Shown: one piece after another, positions 1 to 7,939 of the stretch
How the letters are laid out: every line of letters starts with the position of its first letter
Numbering within the stretch: the first letter of the stretch is position 1
Assembly: GCA_943787265.1 (NCBI GenBank)
Contig: CALSLT010000001.1
Location: forward strand, 124,001 to 188,000
Direction of reading: 5' to 3'
DNA: 64,000 nucleotides
From: an uncultured Planctomycetaceae bacterium
Lineage (GTDB): Bacteria > Planctomycetota > Planctomycetia > Planctomycetales > Planctomycetaceae
Position numbers and translations under genes: made by a program
The notes under the pieces: generated by a model
Told to the model about the DNA's origin: nothing
Database searches by the model: none
The model's input: the letters and a program-made list of their open reading frames with translations, nothing else

Positions 1-1035
1 CTTGAACGGCAACGCGACGTGGTCCGAAAACACCAGTGGTGCCGCTCCCGTTCCGCCCTCGCCCCCATCGATCGCGATAAAGTCAACGCCTCGACCGGTT
101 GTGTCCATTAAACGAGCCAGATCGTTCCAGACCTGCGACTCCCCAACGGCCGACTTGATGCCAACCGGCAATCCGCTTTCGTCTGCCAGCATCTCGACAA
201 AGTCGAGCAGCGAATCTGCGTCACAGAATGCCGAATGTGTCGATGGGCTCGCACAGTCTTTCCCCATCGGAATTCCGCGAATTCTTGAGATCTCTGGAGT
301 GATCTTCGCGGCTGGCAGCATGCCGCCAAGGCCAGGCTTCGCTCCCTGACTGAGTTTGATCTCGATCGCTTTGACCGGATTCCGTGCCACGCAATCTTTG
401 AATCGTTGTAAATCAAATTTGCCAGAATCGTCGCGACAACCGAAGTAGCCGGTCCCGATTTGCCAGATCAGCTCTCCGCCGTGTTGGTGGAACTCGGAAA
501 TGCCGCCCTCACCGGTGTTATGGAGGCAGCCCGCGATTCCGCATCCGCGATTTATCGCTTCGACAGCCGGACCACTCAGAGATCCGTAGCTCATGCCCGA
601 AACATTGACGACGGATGACGGCCGAAAAGCGTGCTTGCGTTTTCGAGCTTCACCAAGAATCTTCGGGCATGGAATCTTGTAGTTTGGATCGTACTCCGGA
701 TCGCCGGCCCGAAGTTCAGGCAAGGGAAACGCAGCCTGCTTAATAATCAGGTGATTGGGGTCACGTTCGAGATCGTCGTCCGTTCCGAATCCGAAGTAGT
801 TGTTCTGCTTCTTGGACGACGCATAGACCCAGGTGCGTTGATCACGACTGAAAGGTCGCTCTTCGTTGTTGCTGGTAACGATGTACTGTCGAAGTTCCGG
901 CCCGATCGTTTCGAGCAGATATCGAAAGTGCCCGATGATCGGAAAGTTCCGCAGAATTGCATGTTTCTTCTGCACGATGTCGTAAATTGTGACCAGCAAT
1001 AATACGACGCCGCATGCATAAACTGCGTTGAGCAT
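1..1035 (-). CDS. FMN-binding glutamate synthase-like protein (3' end outside window)
   Basis: I translated the reverse strand from an ATG at 1035 and it stays open for 345 codons to the window edge. It matches the central FMN domain of glutamate synthase (Glu_synthase): SYGSLSG (usual form SFGALS), HNTGEGG, KLSQGAKPGLGG, GIKSAVGE and IAIDGGEGGTGAAP appear in the canonical order. A hydrophobic N-terminal segment (about residues 4-18) and the lack of the amidotransferase domain place it with the short, membrane-associated 'FMN-binding glutamate synthase family' rather than with full GltB. These are presumed NAD(P)H/ferredoxin-linked oxidoreductases; the substrate of the short form is not certain. 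AGGAG lies about 8 bases before the ATG. The iron-sulphur cysteines would be beyond the edge. Confidence 0.85.
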   Translation of the reverse strand, partial: MLNAVYACGVVLLLVTIYDIVQKKHAILRNFPIIGHFRYLLETIGPELRQYIVTSNNEERPFSRDQRTWVYASSKKQNNYFGFGTDDDLERDPNHLIIKQAAFPLPELRAGDPEYDPNYKIPCPKILGEARKRKHAFRPSSVVNVSGMSYGSLSGPAVEAINRGCGIAGCLHNTGEGGISEFHQHGGELIWQIGTGYFGCRDDSGKFDLQRFKDCVARNPVKAIEIKLSQGAKPGLGGMLPAAKITPEISRIRGIPMGKDCASPSTHSAFCDADSLLDFVEMLADESGLPVGIKSAVGESQVWNDLARLMDTTGRGVDFIAIDGGEGGTGAAPLVFSDHVALPFK

Positions 1036-1149
1036 TCAAATTCTCCTGCCGCGAAAAAAGAGTCGGTCATCCATCGACCGACTAAGCAACGAAATGGTAA
1101 TGGACGTCGGCGTGAAGAAAATCCAAGGTCACGGATTACGCTCAGATTG

Positions 1150-1869
1150 TCATGGTGCAGCATCTTTATGTTGGGCAGCCTGCAACGCGATTTGTAGCGG
1201 ACATCGTTGTGCGTCAACGTCGCCATGCCCTCGGTAGCCAGCGAGCAGCCGCCGCGACTCTTCCGCCAACATACGCCGAACTTCGCGACGCTTTCCCTTA
1301 ACCCGAGCGATCTTCATGTTGTCATAAGCGGTCGTCTGGTGACGCAGCCAGGCAATCACGGCCGACTCAGCTCGCTGCTCAATCGGAATTCTCTGAGTCC
1401 GAGCGACCGTTCCGCTGCCAACCGGCGTCGCGTGTTCGGCAACCGCGTTGGCAAGTCTGGCGGCGATCTCCTCATGACGCGCATTGAAGTTCAAAAATGC
1501 GAGCACGGCTGCATTGAAATCCTCGACGTACTCATGCTGCTTGCGTTCTCGCCGCTTAGCGTCAGCTTGTCGCTTTCTGGCGTACGACTCGGTCGAACGC
1601 TCAACTACCAGATCGGCACGCACAGCGGCGATTCGATCTGCCGGAGCCCACACTCCTTTGGAAAACGTCCGACGACCTTTCTTCTCCTGAACGGTCCATG
1701 ACGGCCCGCCAGCTTTTACGCGACGAGTCAATGCTGCGTCACCCGGCGGCAATAATTCCCAGTCATCAGGAACTCGCAATTCCTGACCATCTGCCGTTCG
1801 GACAACACGTTCGGCAAATCCCGGCGACACGACTCTGGAATCGCCCGGTCGTTGATCTTTCGTACTCAC
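1150..1869 (-). CDS. DUF2293 domain-containing protein
   Basis: This is a 239-residue basic cytoplasmic protein. Its C-terminal part (AESAVIAWLRHQTTAYDNMK and the following RRMLAEESRRLL stretch) is the DUF2293 signature, a helical domain of unknown function. The central region has a charged, Arg/Lys-rich helix (KRQADAKRRERKQHEYVEDF) that could be nucleic-acid binding or coiled coil; that is inference. The frame is open further upstream to a TTG at 1935, which would overlap the sulfatase stop by 23 bases. The GTG at 1869 is preferred because AAGGA sits 8 bases before it and the overlap disappears. It follows the sulfatase on the same strand. Confidence 0.7.
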   Translation of the reverse strand: MSTKDQRPGDSRVVSPGFAERVVRTADGQELRVPDDWELLPPGDAALTRRVKAGGPSWTVQEKKGRRTFSKGVWAPADRIAAVRADLVVERSTESYARKRQADAKRRERKQHEYVEDFNAAVLAFLNFNARHEEIAARLANAVAEHATPVGSGTVARTQRIPIEQRAESAVIAWLRHQTTAYDNMKIARVKGKRREVRRMLAEESRRLLAGYRGHGDVDAQRCPLQIALQAAQHKDAAP

Positions 1870-1912
1870 GTCGCTGCTTCCTTGCCGATGTGTTTTTCTT
1901 TGATCGCCGAGG

Positions 1913-3502
1913 TTATTCGACTGGTTCTTTTTCAAAGTCCGACGGGCTGACCCAACCGGCTTTTACTTTTTCGCCCGACGTGAACCGGTCATAGAAATTG
2001 TCGGTGCTTGCTCCGGAATAAGGATAAGAGTCAAACACGTCACCCATTCCGCTCATCCGGGGATCACCCTGAGACTTCAACTCGCTGAATAACTGCTTCT
2101 TCAAAGCAGCCATCGCTCCTGAATGCTTTCCCTGATCGGCGAGATTCTTCACACAGTCCGGATCGCTCGACAGGTCGTAGAGTTCGTCCGTTGGTCGTCT
2201 GCCGAAACACAAATCCCAGAAGTCCTTGTTCAAACCGTTGCGACGCATTTCGAGTACCAACGACTTTGTCGGACTGCCATCGCAGTTCAGGTATCCGGTC
2301 AGTGGGTGCCCGGCCGGCCAGCGGTCAGTCTTGAAATTGTGCAGGTAGAGCATGTCGCCTTTGACGATTCCGCGGATGGGGTATCCCCAGTTATTCGGTC
2401 GACCAATGTCGTGCCGCTCCTTTCCGACCAGCACGTGATCCCGATGAGGCTTCGATCGGTCTGCTTCCTGATCGTGAAAAATCGGAAACAGGCTGCGACC
2501 ACTGATCGGCTGCATGATGGGCCCGGCATCTGAAACCTGTCCGGCTTCCAGAAACGTCGGCGCGAGGTCAGCAAAATCTACGAAGTCGTCGACAGTTCGC
2601 CCTGCCCCTTTGATGCCGCTCGCCCAGCGGATCGCCAGCGGGATGTGATTCGAGTGGTCATACGCCTGCCCCTTCGCTCGCGGAAACGGCATCCCATGAT
2701 CAGACGTCGCGACAATCAAGGTGTTGTCGAGTTGCCCAGCCGCTTCCAGCAAAGCCAGAGCTTTCCCCAGATGGTTGTCGAAATGCTCGACTTCGATCGC
2801 GTAATCGAGCATGTCGTTGCGAATCGTTTCGTTGTCCGGCCAGTAGCCCGGCACGCGGTCAACATCACCAAGCTTCTTACCAAGCCGCACGCCTGAACCA
2901 TATTCGTAACCGCGATGCGGCTCCGTGGTTCCCAGCCAGAACGCCCACGGTTTATCGCAGGCACCATCGTCCAGGAAATCGGCAAAGTTAGCGGCATAGT
3001 CAATTCGTGAGATTCCTTTCGCAGGCGGCTTCGCCGTCTTTCCCTGGAATCTCTGTCCTGTAATTTTTCGAGGCTTGCCATTTACAGCGTTGGCAAACCC
3101 CGGCCCCCAACCTTTGCCCGTGAAGCCAGTCGAATAGCCATCCGCTTCAAGCCGTTCCATGAAGCTGCCGAACTTCGGTGGGAAGATCGCCATGTGATTG
3201 CCGGCTTCTTCCAACTGCCACGAATATCGTCCGGTCAGGATGATGGCACGCGACGGAGCGCACTTCGCATTTGGCGTGTACGCTCGCGTGAATAAAATCC
3301 CTTCTTTCGCGACGCGATCGAAGTTCGGAGTCTGAACCCAGCCGCAGCCATACGCTCCGGCATGGCCGAACGACCAATCATCGGCAATCGCAAACAGGAT
3401 GTTCGGACGCTTCGACGACGCAGTGTCTGCTGCGTGAGCCGACTCAGAACATACGATCGCAGCCGCTGTCAAAATCAAAAAATCAAGAATCAGCCGTTTC
3501 AT
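1913..3502 (-). CDS. Sulfatase (N-sulfoglucosamine sulfohydrolase-like), exported
   Basis: This 529-residue type I sulfatase has a signal peptide ending near SAHA-AD (about residue 25). The formylglycine motif is CAPSR at Cys81, and the first metal-binding aspartates are in IADDW (Asp41-42). Later sulfatase landmarks are present: [22 protein letters not shown] and [10 protein letters not shown]. The compact architecture and the heparan N-sulfatase-like core ([12 protein letters not shown]) suggest it desulfates sulfated glycans, but the substrate cannot be told from sequence. Cys81 must be oxidised by a formylglycine-generating enzyme encoded elsewhere. The frame extends 17 codons further upstream; the ATG at 3502 was chosen because GGAAGAG precedes it and the signal peptide begins there. 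Confidence 0.88.
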   Translation of the reverse strand: MKRLILDFLILTAAAIVCSESAHAADTASSKRPNILFAIADDWSFGHAGAYGCGWVQTPNFDRVAKEGILFTRAYTPNAKCAPSRAIILTGRYSWQLEEAGNHMAIFPPKFGSFMERLEADGYSTGFTGKGWGPGFANAVNGKPRKITGQRFQGKTAKPPAKGISRIDYAANFADFLDDGACDKPWAFWLGTTEPHRGYEYGSGVRLGKKLGDVDRVPGYWPDNETIRNDMLDYAIEVEHFDNHLGKALALLEAAGQLDNTLIVATSDHGMPFPRAKGQAYDHSNHIPLAIRWASGIKGAGRTVDDFVDFADLAPTFLEAGQVSDAGPIMQPISGRSLFPIFHDQEADRSKPHRDHVLVGKERHDIGRPNNWGYPIRGIVKGDMLYLHNFKTDRWPAGHPLTGYLNCDGSPTKSLVLEMRRNGLNKDFWDLCFGRRPTDELYDLSSDPDCVKNLADQGKHSGAMAALKKQLFSELKSQGDPRMSGMGDVFDSYPYSGASTDNFYDRFTSGEKVKAGWVSPSDFEKEPVE

Positions 3503-3542
3503 AGCCAGCTCTTCCGGGTTGAAGTTGATTGTGCTCGTGAGG

Positions 3543-3577
3543 TTCTCACGCAAAGGCGCGAAGCGGCAAAGAAATAA
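3543..3577. repeat. CGCAAAG-type degenerate short tandem repeat
   Basis: Between the sulfatase start and the SDR stop lies a run of degenerate CGCAAAG-like units (TCACGCAAAGGCGCGAAG, then CGGCAAAGAAAT). Similar CGCAAAG repeats occur as dispersed intergenic remnants in many bacterial genomes. Only one copy is in this window, so its repeat status is inferred from resemblance. Confidence 0.35.
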
Positions 3578-3609
3578 GACCTGCCATCGACGATGTCAAA
3601 CGCGACGGA

Positions 3610-5190
3610 TCACCAGTTTGCTACCTGGTAGTCTTTCAGGAACTGCCCCCACTGATGCTCGCCCGTCAGAAAACCCGTGAATATGGGATCGCAAATCCTC
3701 GCCGCCGCGTCGATCTGATCAAGCGGTGGGTGAAATCCCAGTTCTTCTGTTTTACGTTGAGCGATCTCAGCCGGGTCTTCGTCGGTAATCCAACCAGTGT
3801 CGACGCTGTTCATGTGGATCCCGTCGCGAGCGTAATCCTGAGCGGACGTCCGAGTCAGCATGTTCAACGCCGCCTTCGCCATATTCGTATGGGGGTGCTT
3901 GTCCGTTTTGTAGGCGCGATAAAAAATGCCTTCCATCGCCGAGACGTTTACAATGTGCTTGTCTGCCGTTTCGACACGCTGCATCAGCGGCTTCAATCGA
4001 GCGTTCAGAATGAACGGGGCAATCGAGTTAACAAGCTGGACTTCCAGCAACTCAACCGTCGAGACATCTGCAAGCCGAAGTCGCCAACTGTTGACAGTTC
4101 GAAGGTCAACCTGTTGAAGATCACCATCGAGTTGCCCGCTTGGAAACAGTTCTTCGCCATTCTTAGCGTCTTCAGGAGCCAGGCGAAGTTGAGACAACTC
4201 AGCCGCTCGCTGAATTCCAGCCAGACTACTCCCCACTTGCGCTGGCAATTTTGCATCGACGTCGTCGCTACTTGGTGTCATGCCCTTTTGTCGCAAAGCC
4301 TCATAAGACTCAAGCAACGGCTGGGCGGCCACCGGTAGCTGTTCCGCCAGTTTTCGCTCGTCTTCCATCAAGTGGCCGTAAAATCCCGGCGGCCGGCGAA
4401 CTGTCTGGCAGGCGTTGTTGAGAATGAAATCGAGCCTCGGCAACGTTTCGCAAAGGTGATCGGCGAAGGCTTCTACACTGGGCGTGTGCCGAAGATCGAT
4501 CCCGTGAATCTGTAACCGCTCCGTCCACGTTGGACTATCTTCCTCCGCCGTAAACCGTGCAGCCGCATCTCGTGGAAATCGAGTTGTAACAATGGCGTGA
4601 CAGCCAGCTCGTAACAGCTTCAGAGCTGCCTGGTAACCAATCTTCACGCGGCCGCCGGTCAGCAATGCGTAACGTCCGGAAAGGTCGGCAGTTCGCTCGC
4701 GTCGTTCCCAGTTCAGAGTCGCACAGTCAGGGCAAAGAGCGTCGTAGAAATTGTGGACGCGGCCGTACTCTCGTTTGCAGATGTAACAGTTCCGCGGCAC
4801 GCTCAGCCGGTCAATGAAGTCTCCATCGACAACGTCGGCCGGTGGCGGCAGTTCGGGATCAAACGGAGCCGGCGGACACGGCCGCTTCAATTGCCGAGTC
4901 CCCAATGGAGTGCGAATACCAGTTCTGGCGAGCCGGCGTTCGTCTTCAGCTTTCAGCTGAGTCACCTCAGCCTGCTCGCGTTTTCTGATCGCTCGAACCA
5001 GCCGTTTGCGGTCCTTTCGATCCGGACTCGCAACGCGTTCCGCCGCTTGAATCAACCGCTGATGATCTCCCTTGTTCAATTCCGCAAGCAACGCTCGATC
5101 GCCAGCCACACGCTCCAGAATTTCAACAGCGCGCAGCAATTCATCACTCGTTGGTACAGGTTGCTTAGTCGGTTCTTCAGACGCTTCCAC
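3610..5190 (-). CDS. Short-chain dehydrogenase/reductase family protein with N-terminal zinc-ribbon-like motif
   Basis: This 526-residue protein is about twice the usual SDR length. Residues 1-100 are helical and charged. Next come two CxxC pairs (CYIC at about 135-138, CPDC at about 153-156) resembling a zinc ribbon. The Rossmann domain then starts with LLTGGRVKIGYQAA (about 177-190), with the SDR NNA-type motif LNNACQTVRRP and NVSAMEG. At the catalytic site the usual YxxxK reads TNMAK (Thr435, Lys439), so the tyrosine is replaced, while the neighbouring MAKAALNMLTR helix is SDR-like. Enzymatic activity is therefore uncertain. GTG at 5190 (GAGAG 6 bases before) is favoured over the TTG at 5196. 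Confidence 0.75.
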   Translation of the reverse strand: MEASEEPTKQPVPTSDELLRAVEILERVAGDRALLAELNKGDHQRLIQAAERVASPDRKDRKRLVRAIRKREQAEVTQLKAEDERRLARTGIRTPLGTRQLKRPCPPAPFDPELPPPADVVDGDFIDRLSVPRNCYICKREYGRVHNFYDALCPDCATLNWERRERTADLSGRYALLTGGRVKIGYQAALKLLRAGCHAIVTTRFPRDAAARFTAEEDSPTWTERLQIHGIDLRHTPSVEAFADHLCETLPRLDFILNNACQTVRRPPGFYGHLMEDERKLAEQLPVAAQPLLESYEALRQKGMTPSSDDVDAKLPAQVGSSLAGIQRAAELSQLRLAPEDAKNGEELFPSGQLDGDLQQVDLRTVNSWRLRLADVSTVELLEVQLVNSIAPFILNARLKPLMQRVETADKHIVNVSAMEGIFYRAYKTDKHPHTNMAKAALNMLTRTSAQDYARDGIHMNSVDTGWITDEDPAEIAQRKTEELGFHPPLDQIDAAARICDPIFTGFLTGEHQWGQFLKDYQVANW

Positions 5191-5298
5191 GTTCAACTCT
5201 CAATTGGACCAACTTCGAAATTGCGTCACAGTTCCAACGCGACCTGTCGCCCGGATTGGCGAAACACGAAGTCTCACGCCCCCGATATCACAGCTTGA

Positions 5299-6342
5299 TC
5301 ACCGACCGACGAGTCCGAAGTCCGCCGGTTTCAGATTCAGCTTCTTCCACTCTTCGTCCGTGTGTGAACCAAAAGCCGTTGGTTCGTAAGTTCCAACGAA
5401 GTCGACATTACTTCGTGCAGGAATCTGCTCTTCAAGACCAGTCAACGAGTAAACGGCGTTGACGACAAGCCTCCGCAGGTCTTCCTCCAGCCAGTCTGTG
5501 GAAGAACCAGCGGTCAGACAGAATGACCGCCCTTTCTTACCGGATGGAGCCGTGTAGTTGTGGAACCACGCCCACGGCATTGGCGAATCGTTACGGCCGT
5601 CCGTCACGGGTGAATCAGTACGCTTGAGGCCTGGCAGCACGTAACCGTGATACAGGACCGTGTCGTCTGACGTAAGTTTGTTGACTCCGTTGACGTCTGT
5701 CCGAGCAAACAACTCCGGCGAAACGCCTTGAAACACCGGATGGTTTGCATGTTTTACATTCACCTTAGCCAGCGTCGCTTCTTTCAAAAACTTGCCGTGA
5801 TGCGAAACCCAGGTGTCGCCGAGAATCTGCTGCCCAAATCCTCCAGGCCATTCCTTACTTCGGAAACTCCAGTTCGCATACTTACTCGAACTATCCGCCG
5901 AATAGCGAAACGGATGAGTCGCGTTTCGAAAACCGATCACCGGTTTCCCGGCATCAATGAAATCGGCAATGTGCTTCGTGTCGGAATCCGGCAACTCGCG
6001 AAACCGAGTAAACAACACGAGCAAATCAGCCGACGCCAGCACTTCCAATCCCGGAATCTGATGAGGCTTGTTCGGATTGATGAACCCATCATTCGGATCA
6101 ATCGCAAACAGGACTGTGCAGTCAAAGCCATGCCGCTGCGAAAGAATCTTCGCAAACATCGGCATCCCTTCCTCCGAGCGATAGTACTCCTCGCCCGTTA
6201 CAAAAACGATGCGCTTACCCTTGCCTGAACCGCTCATTCCATCGAAATGAAGCCGCTGGTCTGCGTTCTCTGCGGATTCCACGACAGCCGGTGCCACAAA
6301 GAATGCAGCCACAACGGCAAGCCACCACCTGGTACGAGTCAT
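5299..6342 (-). CDS. ThuA domain-containing exported protein
   Basis: This 347-residue protein has a signal peptide (about residues 1-23, ending VVESA). A ThuA-like fold follows: KRIVFVTGEEYYRSEEGMPM, LASADLLVLFTRFRELPD, GKPVIGFRNATHPFRY, and a late HNYTAPSGKKGRSFCLTAG segment. ThuA domains are class I glutamine-amidotransferase-like folds first named from trehalose utilisation; in planctomycetes they are abundant secreted proteins, often near Gfo/Idh/MocA enzymes, with a suspected role in keto-sugar metabolism. No catalytic activity can be assigned from the sequence. GAGG lies 7 bases before the ATG. The next gene upstream on this strand is the methyltransferase, 91 bases away. Confidence 0.85.
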   Translation of the reverse strand: MTRTRWWLAVVAAFFVAPAVVESAENADQRLHFDGMSGSGKGKRIVFVTGEEYYRSEEGMPMFAKILSQRHGFDCTVLFAIDPNDGFINPNKPHQIPGLEVLASADLLVLFTRFRELPDSDTKHIADFIDAGKPVIGFRNATHPFRYSADSSSKYANWSFRSKEWPGGFGQQILGDTWVSHHGKFLKEATLAKVNVKHANHPVFQGVSPELFARTDVNGVNKLTSDDTVLYHGYVLPGLKRTDSPVTDGRNDSPMPWAWFHNYTAPSGKKGRSFCLTAGSSTDWLEEDLRRLVVNAVYSLTGLEEQIPARSNVDFVGTYEPTAFGSHTDEEWKKLNLKPADFGLVGR

Positions 6343-6433
6343 CAGTTTGCCTCAGGCACTTCCAGGAAACATTCGATAGTAAATTCACAACAACTGGAGA
6401 CGCGATCGCCAGTCATAATCCGCGTCAAGAACC

Positions 6434-7084
6434 TCAATGCGATCTTGAAAGCAGCATAACGTCGCTGCCAACGAAGGTCAGCTCGGCACGCCACTGTTCA
6501 GCGAGCCAGTCGAAACATTCGCGAGAGAAGAAGCTGACGTGAGTTGCGTCGTTCTTGTAGTGCCACTTTGCAAACGATGCTTCGTCGCGAGCCAGCTTCG
6601 TCATGATGCCCAGATAGCCGCCGGTTTTGACGCATGCCCACAGCCGTCGCAGATCTTCGGCGGGGCTGCGGAAGTGTTCGACGACCTCGCTGGCCGTTAC
6701 GAAGTCGTACTGGTGGTTCAACGGCGACTGGTCCGACGCGTAAAACGGGTCGTAGATCGAGACGTCGTGCCCGGCTTCTTCGAACATCACTGACAGAGTC
6801 GGTCCCGGCCCCGAACCGAAGTCCAGCCCTTTGCTACCGGGCAAGAGCAGTGCGTTCAGTGGGTCAAAGAGTCGGCTGAGAAACTTTCGGTATCCCAGAT
6901 CATCCGGCGAGTTTTCGTGCTTGTCGTACTCCGTCTTTTCGTCGGCCGGGGAGAGATGGAACTCCGCCGGCACGAAGATCAGCCGACAGACGTCGCAACG
7001 TAAGTAACGCCGCCAGCGGTCTTCGAAGAAATCGACGACCCGATCAGAACGACACATTGGGCAGAGATAGTCCAATGCATCCAT
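6434..7084 (-). CDS. Class I SAM-dependent methyltransferase with N-terminal zinc ribbon
   Basis: This is a 216-residue cytoplasmic protein. An N-terminal four-cysteine knuckle (Cys8/Cys11 and Cys30/Cys33) precedes a Rossmann methyltransferase core: GLDFGSGPGPT at about 87-96 (SAM motif I), VSIYDPFY, then FVTASEVVEHFRSPAEDLRR (motif II region) and LGIMTKL. The C-terminal THVSFFSRECFDWLA pattern is typical of the Methyltransf_23 group that modifies small molecules or cell-envelope precursors. The actual substrate is unknown. AAAGGA directly abuts the ATG, which is too close for an ideal ribosome site; a TTG at 7075 would be better spaced and is an alternative start. Confidence 0.82.
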   Translation of the reverse strand: MDALDYLCPMCRSDRVVDFFEDRWRRYLRCDVCRLIFVPAEFHLSPADEKTEYDKHENSPDDLGYRKFLSRLFDPLNALLLPGSKGLDFGSGPGPTLSVMFEEAGHDVSIYDPFYASDQSPLNHQYDFVTASEVVEHFRSPAEDLRRLWACVKTGGYLGIMTKLARDEASFAKWHYKNDATHVSFFSRECFDWLAEQWRAELTFVGSDVMLLSRSH

Positions 7085-7157
7085 TCCTTTGTTCGGTAAA
7101 AAGAAAACGAAACGCCGGAGCCAGGCAGCTCTCTCGCGTCACGGCCTGTGGATGCGG

Positions 7158-7787
7158 TCACTCAGCGGCCCAGATCTTCAGGTCGTCAATCGAGAGCGTT
7201 TCGCCCCTCATCACGAAACGATAGTTCGGCTTGGCGGTGTCCAGTCGTGGGTGCTGCCCGGATACTTTCAGGCCGTTGTCGGTCATCGCGACAACCCTGT
7301 CGCCGACCATTTCGACCTGAAGTGTGTACCACTTGCCTTGCTCGAACTTTGCCTTGGCCTGAGCAATCAATTCACTCTTGATCGACGTGTCCTTCTTGTC
7401 TTTGTCAGTGCGAACAACCAAACCAGTCGGCGCGACAATGACTCGGAACAGGTGCCCTTTCGCGTGGTTCAGGCTGAAATTGAAGCCCTTAGTCGAGCCG
7501 TCCAGCTTGAACGAAAATCGTACGATCGAGTCGCGATTCTTCAGCTTGCAGGTCAGAACGGCAGCGTGCTTATCAGATTTCAATTCTTTGGCAACAATCG
7601 CCCCGTCTTTGACTTTCCATTCGCCTTTCACACCCGCCCAGACTTTCCCGAGTTCGGCTTTGCCAAAGCTTTCGTTCAGAACGACCTTGCCCGGCTTCGC
7701 GATTGTCGGGGAGATGTCCGTGTCTTTATCGGCCAAACAGACGCTCGAAGAAACCAGCAGCACACAAATAGCAATGGTATGTTTCAT
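7158..7787 (-). CDS. Exported concanavalin-like (DUF1080-type) protein
   Basis: This 209-residue protein has a clear signal peptide (KHTIAICVLLVSSSVCLA). The body is all-beta with a pattern seen in 3-keto-disaccharide hydrolase/DUF1080 and laminin-G-like modules: LNESFGKAELGKVW, GEWKVKDGAIVAKE, DSIVRFSFKLDGSTKGFNFS, GKWYTLQVEMVGDRVVAMTD and a terminal LSIDDLKIW strand. It probably binds or cleaves a carbohydrate in the periplasm; this is fold-level inference and no catalytic residues are identifiable. The frame starts four codons earlier, but the ATG at 7787 has GGAG 8 bases upstream. Confidence 0.7.
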   Translation of the reverse strand: MKHTIAICVLLVSSSVCLADKDTDISPTIAKPGKVVLNESFGKAELGKVWAGVKGEWKVKDGAIVAKELKSDKHAAVLTCKLKNRDSIVRFSFKLDGSTKGFNFSLNHAKGHLFRVIVAPTGLVVRTDKDKKDTSIKSELIAQAKAKFEQGKWYTLQVEMVGDRVVAMTDNGLKVSGQHPRLDTAKPNYRFVMRGETLSIDDLKIWAAE

Positions 7788-7831
7788 TTGAAGCTCCAAT
7801 GTTGATCTTTCCAGGAAGTGGGGCGGGCACG

Positions 7832-7939
7832 TTACTGATCGTCGACGATGAAGCCAAGCAACGTGGTCGATCCAACTGGCAACGTGACGTCTCTTGAGAC
7901 CTGCAAAGTTATGACGCCCGCCTCGGCTTCAGGCGTCAT
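7832..7939 (-). CDS. Possible 35-residue ORF overlapping the stop of the PQQ-propeller gene
   Basis: The TGA stop of the upstream propeller gene overlaps an ATG (TGATG), opening a 35-codon frame (begins MTPEAEAGVITLQVS, ends GFIVDDQ). The residues look protein-like and the TGATG arrangement would allow coupled translation. An 8-bp inverted repeat (7911-7918 with 7932-7939) covers the start. I recognise no family, and it may be a remnant of a longer C-terminus. Confidence 0.25.
   Translation of the reverse strand: MTPEAEAGVITLQVSRDVTLPVGSTTLLGFIVDDQ

Noticed and set aside
747..1226. A 159-codon minus-strand frame crossing the start of the glutamate-synthase-like gene
   Set aside because: The overlapping frame from 1035 carries canonical FMN-domain motifs; this one has none.
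1207..1701. A 164-codon plus-strand frame opposite the DUF2293 gene
   Set aside because: Antisense to a recognised domain protein, no ribosome site and no family features.
3655..4338. A 227-codon plus-strand frame within the SDR-like gene
   Set aside because: Antisense to the SDR protein, Arg/Gln/Ser-rich shadow composition and no start signal.
7911..7939. ATGACGCC/GGCGTCAT inverted repeat as a terminator of the propeller gene
   Set aside because: It overlaps the stop codon and no T-run follows on the minus strand.
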